NCBI GenBank assembly: GCA_046262415.1
Contig: JBHEMU010000142.1
Span: 1 to 5,104, forward strand
Direction of reading: 5' to 3'
Length of the DNA: 5,104 nucleotides
DNA from: JACDAS01 sp046262415
GTDB taxonomy: Bacteria; Actinomycetota; Thermoleophilia; Gaiellales; Gaiellaceae
In this document: positions 1 through 3,273 of the stretch, one piece after another
Layout: every line of letters begins with the position of its first letter
How positions within the stretch are numbered: position 1 is the stretch's first letter
Translations under genes and position numbers: made by a program
Notes under the pieces: generated by a model
Seen by the model: the letters and a program-made list of their open reading frames with translations, nothing else
Databases searched by the model: none
Told to the model about the DNA's origin: nothing

Positions 1-223
1 CTTCGAGTTCAGCGAGATATTCCTCCGGGGCGCCGTTGGTTCGCTGATGCCAGGTGAGCCAGCCTGACCGAACCGCTCGAACCAGCCGCTGGCGAGTGAT
101 CCGATCAACTTCGGGCTCGTCGCGGAAGAGCTGCGCCGCGAGCGGGACGCCCGCAACGCTCGAGAAGCCGGCGCCGAGGACAATCACCGTTGCCGGGCCG
201 GAAGAGGTCGCGAGCTTCGGCAT
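1..223 (-). CDS. SIR2-like (sirtuin-fold) NAD-binding protein, N-terminal 74 codons, runs off the left edge
   Basis: The reading frame starts at the ATG at 223 and is open to position 1. An in-frame TGA lies about six codons upstream, so no other ATG, GTG or TTG start is available. Residues 12-32 read TVIVLGAGFSSVAGVPLAAQ, a beta strand followed by the Gly-Ala-Gly-Phe-Ser loop typical of SIR2-like domains, where it contacts NAD. Residues 36-74 are charged and helical (DEPEVDRITRQRL, then WHQRTNGAPEEYLAEL), like the segment after the first loop in bacterial stand-alone SIR2-like proteins. Members of this family often hydrolyse NAD in anti-phage defence, and others are uncharacterised. The catalytic Asn and His regions lie outside the window, so activity cannot be judged. 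No strong Shine-Dalgarno precedes the start. The gene points away from the tRNA-like fragment at 640-681. I am confident it is coding and fairly confident of the fold; a defence role is inference. Confidence 0.72.
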   Translation of the reverse strand, partial: MPKLATSSGPATVIVLGAGFSSVAGVPLAAQLFRDEPEVDRITRQRLVRAVRSGWLTWHQRTNGAPEEYLAELE

Positions 224-639
224 CAGCCGAAGATAAGCGCTTCACGGATCGCTTGATCCTAGATGACTGATTCCGTTCCGAGCCGTGGCTCGGAGCGAGG
301 CGAGGGGACATAAGAAGGGGTCTCCTCTCGTTCTCGTGGAAGCGCACGCCCCTCACGTGATCGCTCTCGAGCCGGGCGGTCTTCCGCCCGGACCTGAGTG
401 CTGACCATCTCGCCCGGGGCGTCGAGTCAAGCGCCCGCAGAAATCGCTGCGTATTGCCAGGTTCGACCCGCGAGACGCCCACTCGGCTCGCGGCGGCGCT
501 TGACGCGGCGGCCCAGGAGAATGAGGTGGTGTCGGTTGCTCTTAATCTCGATGTCCGTGCGCCCTGCGCCGGGGACGGTCTCTGCCTTGCGCTCGCGTCC
601 GCACCGGGCGCTGCGTCGAGCGGACCCGCAGGGATCCCA
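224..639. other. Spacer without a convincing gene
   Basis: About 415 bases separate the SIR2-like start from the tRNA-like fragment. Open frames exist on both strands but are arginine- and proline-rich and lack a ribosome binding site or recognisable motif. Visible structure is a perfect hairpin at 372-391 and a loose purine-rich/pyrimidine-rich pairing around 293-336. It should carry the promoter of the SIR2-like gene, but I could not pick one out. Confidence 0.55.
372..391. terminator. Perfect 8-bp GC hairpin, possible terminator
   Basis: CCGGGCGG (372-379), loop TCTT, CCGCCCGG (384-391). The stem is perfect but is followed by no T-tract on either strand, so intrinsic termination is only possible, not shown. 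It lies downstream of the minus-strand regulator run (last stop at 692) and upstream of the SIR2-like gene. There it could stop read-through from the regulators. Confidence 0.35.
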
Positions 640-681
640 TGGGCCGGGCAGGACTCGAGCCTGCGGACGACGGATCATGAA
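640..681 (-). other. tRNA 3'-half fragment (CAT anticodon loop to discriminator), likely attachment-site remnant
   Basis: Read on the minus strand, the segment gives a 7-nt anticodon loop TTCATGA (681-675, anticodon CAT at 679-677), a 3' anticodon-stem strand TCCGT, a variable loop CGTCC of the standard five bases, and a T arm GCAGG-CTCGAGT-CCTGC with five perfect pairs. An acceptor strand CCGGCCC and discriminator A follow, ending at 640. Every spacing matches canonical tRNA numbering 32-73. The 5' anticodon strand (ACGCG) pairs poorly with TCCGT, and there is no D arm or 5' acceptor strand. T-loop position 54 is C instead of T, and no CCA is encoded. A tRNA 3' half alone is what tyrosine-recombinase integration into a tRNA gene leaves at the far end of an element. 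By its orientation the intact tRNA would lie to the right, beyond the window. A decayed tRNA pseudogene is the alternative. Confidence 0.6.
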
Positions 682-691
682 CGCGTCACGG

Positions 692-1051
692 CTAGCCGTC
701 GCCCTCGGCGATGGCCGCGCCCAAGGCGGCCGCGGTCAGCGGCCGCTCGTCCACCCCGCCGCCGGCCCGAAAGACCCGCATCGCCGTCCGCTCCGCCGAG
801 CACCCGATGACGGATAGACCCGGATGCTCCGCCAGGAGGCGGAGAGCGCCGGTCGCGCACAGGGGGGCGTCGAGGTTGAGGATGACGGCCTCCACGGATG
901 CGGTGCTCAGCACTGCGTGGAGCTTCTCCAGCGGCGCACCATCCGCGATGACGTAGCACCCGGCCTCGACCAGCGCGGAGCGCAGGCCAAGCCGGAAGAT
1001 GGGGCCGAACTCCCCGAGGACGACGGTACGTCGCCGCGACACGACGCGCAC
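692..1051 (-). CDS. Receiver-only response-regulator-like protein, degenerate, no HTH
   Basis: The protein has 119 residues from a GTG start; a second GTG three codons on is equally possible. It has the receiver pattern: strand TVVLGEFGPIFR with the family signature PIFRxGLRSAL (residues 17-27), strand VEAVILNLDAP (53-63), then strand LSVIGCSAE (79-87). The acidic pocket pair is Gly13-Glu14 instead of two acids. The phosphoryl-accepting Asp is Asn59, and the conserved Lys position falls in VDERP and is not Lys. It ends where a linker to a LuxR HTH would begin, and I find no HTH in any frame to its left. It lies 52 bases downstream of the LuxR-type gene at 1104-1730 on the same strand and looks like a truncated paralogue of it. 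The stop is 10 bases from the tRNA-like fragment, so the HTH may have been lost at that junction. It could be a stand-alone pseudo-receiver or a remnant. Confidence 0.6.
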   Translation of the reverse strand: MRVVSRRRTVVLGEFGPIFRLGLRSALVEAGCYVIADGAPLEKLHAVLSTASVEAVILNLDAPLCATGALRLLAEHPGLSVIGCSAERTAMRVFRAGGGVDERPLTAAALGAAIAEGDG

Positions 1052-1103
1052 GCTGGCACAGTCAACCGATGTCGACCAGAGTCTTTGGGGCAGCGAAGCG
1101 CGC

Positions 1104-1730
1104 TCAGATCACGCCGTGGCGCGTTCCGAGCGCCACGGCGTGGGCGCGCGTACGGCAGTTCAGCTTGACGAGCAGGTCGTGGACGATGTTCTTCACCGTC
1201 CGCTCGGAGTAGGACAGCCGTTTGGCGATGTCCCGCGTGCTGTCGCCCTCGGCCAGCCGTCGAAGGACGTTGACCTCCCGGCGCGCGAGCTGACCGGTGG
1301 AGGCTCCCCGCGGACCGCCCTTGGCGAGCCCGGCGAGCATTTGGCCCAGGAGGTGGCGCGGGATGGATCCGTTCCCCTCGTTCACCGCCCGGACGCATGT
1401 CGTCAGTCGCGAGGGCGTCAGCTCGCTCCTGACGAGGACGCCGGCGAGCCCGGAGGTGAGCGTGTCGTAGAGGTCCTCTTGACGCCCCTCGGGCACGAGC
1501 CCGACGAGGCGGACGCGGTACCGCTGCGCCAGGCGGGTCGCCCGAGGAAGACTGCCGCCGTTCACTTCGAAAAGGAGCACCGCCGTCTTGGAGAGGTCCG
1601 GCTCGGGCCGCAGCGCCGCGCTCTCGCCGGCGGTCGTGAATCCCTCCGCGTCCAGGCAGGCGATCATCCCCCGGCGGAAGATCGGGTCGGCGTCGTCCAC
1701 CCAGATCGGGGCCTCCAGCGTCGCGTCCAC
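1104..1730 (-). CDS. LuxR/NarL-type regulator with degenerate receiver
   Basis: The protein has 208 residues, the usual size of this family (about 200-220). The receiver is residues 8-128: acidic pair Asp12-Asp13 in WVDDADPIFRRG, and strand TAVLLFEVN, where the phospho-acceptor position is Phe54. The conserved Lys position is Arg101 in GVLVRSEL. Residues 146-208 are a complete LuxR-type HTH, with ARREVNVLRRLAEGDSTRDI followed by the recognition helix in SYSERTVKNIVHDLL and the family-typical RTRAHAVA and GVI end. DNA binding is therefore likely, but control by phosphorylation is unlikely. The start is GTG; an overlapping ATG two bases earlier is out of frame, and no clear Shine-Dalgarno is visible. 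It is the middle gene of three related genes on the minus strand (115 bases after the next, 52 before the last). Its last codons contain a perfect 12-bp inverted repeat. The target is unknown; the divergent operon at 3040 is the obvious candidate. Confidence 0.9.
   Translation of the reverse strand: MDATLEAPIWVDDADPIFRRGMIACLDAEGFTTAGESAALRPEPDLSKTAVLLFEVNGGSLPRATRLAQRYRVRLVGLVPEGRQEDLYDTLTSGLAGVLVRSELTPSRLTTCVRAVNEGNGSIPRHLLGQMLAGLAKGGPRGASTGQLARREVNVLRRLAEGDSTRDIAKRLSYSERTVKNIVHDLLVKLNCRTRAHAVALGTRHGVI
1111..1141. repeat. Perfect 12-bp inverted repeat inside the 3' end of the LuxR-type gene
   Basis: ACGCCGTGGCGC (1111-1122), 7-base loop GTTCCGA, GCGCCACGGCGT (1130-1141). All 12 pairs are Watson-Crick. 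It overlaps the codons for the last residues (HAVALGTRHGVI) and ends four bases before the stop codon of the gene at 1104-1730. No T-tract follows on either strand. It could act as an RNA stem that limits read-through or 3' decay before the receiver-only gene, or as a symmetrical protein site. Constraint from the coding sequence alone would not be expected to give perfect pairing. Confidence 0.6.
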
Positions 1731-1845
1731 ATCACGCCGACAGAGGAGGCGAAAGAGCCGGTCGCGCCGTCTTGCGGGACCCGAGAGCAGTGCGCCCGAC
1801 CCATGGGGGACGCCCCTTTGGGCGCCACGTCGCCCGAATGGGCCC

Positions 1846-1908
1846 TCAGATCACTCCCTGCCGGATCGCGTGCGCGACGACCTGCGCGCGGCTGCGCGCG
1901 TTCAGCAG
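1846..1908 (-). pseudogene. Out-of-frame C-terminal tail of the LuxR-type regulator at 1902-2396
   Basis: In the frame one base off the upstream gene, these 20 codons plus TGA read LLNARSRAQVVAHAIRQGVI. This aligns without gaps, residue for residue, with the end of the neighbouring paralogue (KLNCRTRAHAVALGTRHGVI). Joined to the upstream part by a single extra base (or a -1 shift) near 1905-1914, it completes a normal 183-residue receiver-HTH protein. The junction GGC-GGC-TGC-TGA is not a classical slippery heptamer, so a real deletion or a sequence error is more likely than programmed frameshifting. Confidence 0.75.
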
Positions 1909-2396
1909 CCGCCCAGCTCTTGGATGCGCTTCTTGATCGTGCGCTCGGAGTAGCTCAAGTCGTCAGCGATCTCGCGAGTGGTGTGTCCGTCGGCGAGAAG
2001 CTCGAGGATGCGGACGGCGCGCGGGTCGTGCGCGTCGGCGTCGGGATCGCCATAGGCATCGGCGTTCACGCGCAGGCCCGCCGCGGCCGCACGGACCGTG
2101 GCGCGCAGCTGCGCCTCGGTCATCGTGCCGCGGTGCAGCACGCCGGTCACCACGTTCCCCGCCGCCACTCGGCGCGGGCCTTCGCGCTCGGCGCTACACA
2201 CGACGATCGGGCACTCGAAGCGGTGGCGGCGCGCCGCAGCCGCGGAGACGACGGCGATGTCGGCCGGCCCGGGCAGCGGCGCGTCGTCGGTGGCGACGGT
2301 GACGACGAGATCGCCCTCCTCGGCAAGGCACGAGACAAGCCCACGGCGGAAGATCTCCAGCTCCTCGATGACCGCCACCCGGATCGCGGGCGTCAT
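1902..2396 (-). CDS. LuxR/NarL-type regulator with degenerate receiver, HTH truncated by a frameshift
   Basis: As written the protein has 164 residues. The receiver opens with RVAVIEELEIFRRGLVSCL (residues 6-24), carrying Glu11-Glu12 as the acidic pair. The phospho-acceptor position is Ser51 (ADIAVVSAA), and the conserved Lys is Arg89 (GVLHRGTM). The HTH starts at about residue 124 with RAVRILELLADGHTTREIAD and the recognition helix SYSERTIKKRIQEL. It then ends abruptly in GGC-stop, about 20 residues early; the missing tail is present one frame away at 1846-1908. The start ATG at 2396 is preferred because the distance to the acidic pair (10 residues) matches its paralogue at 1104-1730. Longer N-terminal extensions in this frame look non-coding. 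The ATG overlaps the TGA of an upstream ORF (ATGA), so translation may be coupled to it. If the frameshift is real, the last HTH helix is lost and DNA binding is probably impaired; if it is an error, this is an intact 183-residue paralogue. Confidence 0.82.
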   Translation of the reverse strand: MTPAIRVAVIEELEIFRRGLVSCLAEEGDLVVTVATDDAPLPGPADIAVVSAAAARRHRFECPIVVCSAEREGPRRVAAGNVVTGVLHRGTMTEAQLRATVRAAAAGLRVNADAYGDPDADAHDPRAVRILELLADGHTTREIADDLSYSERTIKKRIQELGGC

Positions 2397-2590
2397 TCCG
2401 CGACCGGCCCCGGGGTCGACCGCCGTCGTCGCCGACCCTGCGGCCTCCACGCCCGGGTCCACCACGACGGGAAACCGGCGGTGAGAACGCACGCCGGCCC
2501 GCGCGCTTCTCCGCAGCGGGGCTTGACGGACATCGTCCACTCGGCCGGGGAGAGGCCGCGGAGTGCTGCGATACCCCGGCGAGTTGTCAA
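2393..2590 (-). CDS. Small hypothetical ORF, translationally coupled to the third regulator
   Basis: Sixty-five codons from TTG at 2590. I do not recognise the product. Support is positional: AAGGGAG (2595-2601) lies 4 bases before the TTG, a promoter-like pair on the same strand sits about 50 bases upstream, and the TGA overlaps the ATG of the regulator as ATGA. The protein has four tryptophans (one in PAEWTM, three in SWWTRAW), two cysteines and an arginine-rich end (a run of five Arg). That composition is odd and could mean a non-coding frame. It may be a leader that sets translation of the regulator, a small partner, or chance. Third-position GC is high but not decisive in so GC-rich a sequence. 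Confidence 0.35.
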   Translation of the reverse strand: MTTRRGIAALRGLSPAEWTMSVKPRCGEARGPACVLTAGFPSWWTRAWRPQGRRRRRSTPGPVAE

Positions 2591-2594
2591 CCTG

Positions 2595-2601
2595 CTCCCT
2601 T
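2595..2601 (-). promoter_or_regulatory. Shine-Dalgarno for the 65-codon ORF
   Basis: AAGGGAG on the minus strand, 4 bases before the TTG at 2590. It is the same 7-mer that precedes the large plus-strand gene at 3274, and it is the main reason to consider the TTG a start. Confidence 0.4.
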
Positions 2602-2641
2602 CCTCGCAGCACCGGGCTTGCCCCGTGGCCGCGATAACGGC

Positions 2642-2670
2642 AACCTAACGCACGCCTCCCGCGGTGTAAA
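2642..2670 (-). promoter_or_regulatory. Candidate sigma-70-type promoter for the minus-strand regulator run
   Basis: On the minus strand TTTACA (2670-2665) and TAGGTT (2647-2642) are separated by exactly 17 bases. Five of six match TTGACA, and TAGGTT fits the relaxed TANNNT pattern of high-GC actinobacteria. Transcription would begin near 2635, leaving a leader of about 45 bases before the TTG ORF and about 240 before the regulator at 2396. Confidence 0.45.
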
Positions 2671-2785
2671 GGGCCTGCGCGCTCGGGTCGGTCGAAGTCC
2701 TGCCCGGATCCCTGGGCCGTGGACGGGTCGTCCCACGGCGTCGTCCGCGACGCTCGGTCGCTGCCCGGTCGCGCGATAGTCCCTC

Positions 2786-2804
2786 CCGCCGGCGAACCCG
2801 GCGG
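2786..2804. repeat. 7-bp inverted repeat (hairpin)
   Basis: CCGCCGG, loop CGAAC, CCGGCGG. It is a perfect stem in the divergent control region, 16 bases from a second and longer hairpin. It could be part of a structured leader of the plus-strand operon or a binding site. Short GC stems arise by chance at this base composition. Confidence 0.35.
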
Positions 2805-2820
2805 CTCGGGCTCGGCGCGC

Positions 2821-2847
2821 GCGTTCGTGCGTTTGCCGCACGAGCGC
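2821..2847. repeat. 11-bp stem-loop in the divergent control region
   Basis: GCGTTCGTGCG, loop TTTGC, CGCACGAGCGC. Ten Watson-Crick pairs and one G-T wobble in the plus-strand RNA. No T-tract follows. With the neighbouring 7-bp stem it may form a structured 5' leader for the plus-strand genes. It matches no riboswitch class that I recognise. Confidence 0.45.
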
Positions 2848-3027
2848 CGGTCCGGCTCTGCGCACGGCTCTCGAAAGCACGCCGGGCGAAGATCCCCGGT
2901 GCCCGAAGGTGCGCCTCGGGTTGCCCCAAGGACTGCCTCCCCGCATCTAGCGGAGCTGCGCCCGGCGACGGACGATGAGATCGCTGCCCGGGCCCGCGTC
3001 ACGGCTTCGGTGGCGGCCGACAGCAGA

Positions 3028-3034
3028 ACGGAGG
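3028..3034 (+). promoter_or_regulatory. Strong Shine-Dalgarno deciding the start at 3040
   Basis: ACGGAGG, 5 bases before the GTG at 3040. It contains the full GGAGG core, the strongest in the window, and argues against the longer upstream start in the same frame (ATG 2719). Confidence 0.6.
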
Positions 3035-3039
3035 TTCCT

Positions 3040-3261
3040 GTGACGATCAGCACACCCTTCGATGTCCCCGTGCCGCTCGAGACCGACCGCCCCGCTCGGT
3101 CCGCGGCGGCCTTGGGGCCACGGCCAGCGACCTTCTACGCGGGGGCCACGACCGTGGTCACGGCGCGCGCCAACCGGCTGAGGAGTCGCAGATCGGCCGT
3201 GGCGCTTGGCGCCGGTTGTGGCGAGAAACCCACCCGCCGCCGCCCGGCTCTGCCGGCCTGA
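3040..3261 (+). CDS. Small hypothetical protein, first gene of the plus-strand operon
   Basis: Seventy-three residues from a GTG with a GGAGG site 5 bases ahead. The stop at 3259-3261 is 12 bases before the ATG of the large gene, so the two are probably cotranscribed. The N-terminus (TISTPFDVPVPLETDRPARS) shares a T-P-F element with the acidic N-terminus of the next protein. The middle (TFYAGATTVVTARANRL) is mildly hydrophobic and the end is basic with one cysteine. I do not recognise a family. Third-position GC is near-saturated in the first 45 codons and weaker after that (AGG, AGT, AGA codons), so the 3' part could be decayed or frameshifted. It could also be a leader peptide that helps load ribosomes onto the large gene. 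Confidence 0.45.
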   Translation: MTISTPFDVPVPLETDRPARSAAALGPRPATFYAGATTVVTARANRLRSRRSAVALGAGCGEKPTRRRPALPA

Positions 3262-3267
3262 AGGGAG
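3261..3267 (+). promoter_or_regulatory. Shine-Dalgarno of the large acidic protein gene
   Basis: AAGGGAG, 6 bases before the ATG at 3274. It fixes the start, since the preceding ORF ends at 3261 immediately upstream. Confidence 0.7.
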
Positions 3268-3273
3268 CCAACC

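Larger units (their letters stand above)
2591..3039. other. Divergent intergenic control region
   Basis: About 450 bases between two divergently read gene sets, without a convincing gene. It holds the minus-strand promoter candidate (2642-2670) and two stem-loops (2786-2804 and 2821-2847). I could not find a convincing plus-strand promoter; TTGCCC at 2921-2926 with CATCTA 17 bases on is weak. Frames crossing it are rich in Arg, Gly and Ser and lack motifs. Confidence 0.5.

Noticed and set aside
105..482. A 125-codon minus-strand frame overlapping the SIR2-like start
   Set aside because: It is Arg/Pro/Ser-rich without motifs and conflicts with the SIR2-like frame, which carries a recognisable NAD loop.
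454..639. Plus-strand frame from TTG 454 containing LDAAAQENEVVSVALNLDVR
   Set aside because: The short stretch looks protein-like, but there is no ribosome site, the sequence degenerates after about 50 codons, and no family could be supported.
640..700. A complete, functional tRNA
   Set aside because: There is no D arm or 5' acceptor strand, the anticodon stem has a C-C mismatch, and the expected 5' half is occupied by the end of the receiver-only gene.
2585..2590. Perfect TTGACA on the minus strand as a -35 element
   Set aside because: No acceptable -10 occurs at 16-18 bases (AGCACT at 17). The bases also form the TTG start region of the 65-codon ORF.
999..2648. A 549-codon plus-strand open frame
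   Set aside because: It lies exactly opposite two regulators with clear receiver and HTH motifs, and its translation is low-complexity Arg/Asp/Pro/Gly without a domain. It is an antisense shadow in GC-rich DNA.
2706..2719. GGATCCCTGGGCCG resembling GGATCCCATGGGCCG at 632-646 as a second attachment core
   Set aside because: The match is short, has an indel and does not extend into the tRNA T arm, so chance is more likely.
2975..3043. A 22-residue ORF whose TGA overlaps the GTG at 3040
   Set aside because: There is no ribosome site at a workable distance and the product is Arg-rich. The overlap alone is not enough.
1902..3053. A 383-residue start for the third regulator
   Set aside because: The extra 219 N-terminal residues are low-complexity Arg/Ala/Gly with no domain, and the receiver begins right after the ATG at 2396, as in the paralogue.
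2719..3261. A longer version (180 residues) of the small plus-strand ORF
   Set aside because: The first 107 residues are motif-free and cross the hairpins. The only good ribosome site in the frame is at 3028-3034, favouring the GTG at 3040.
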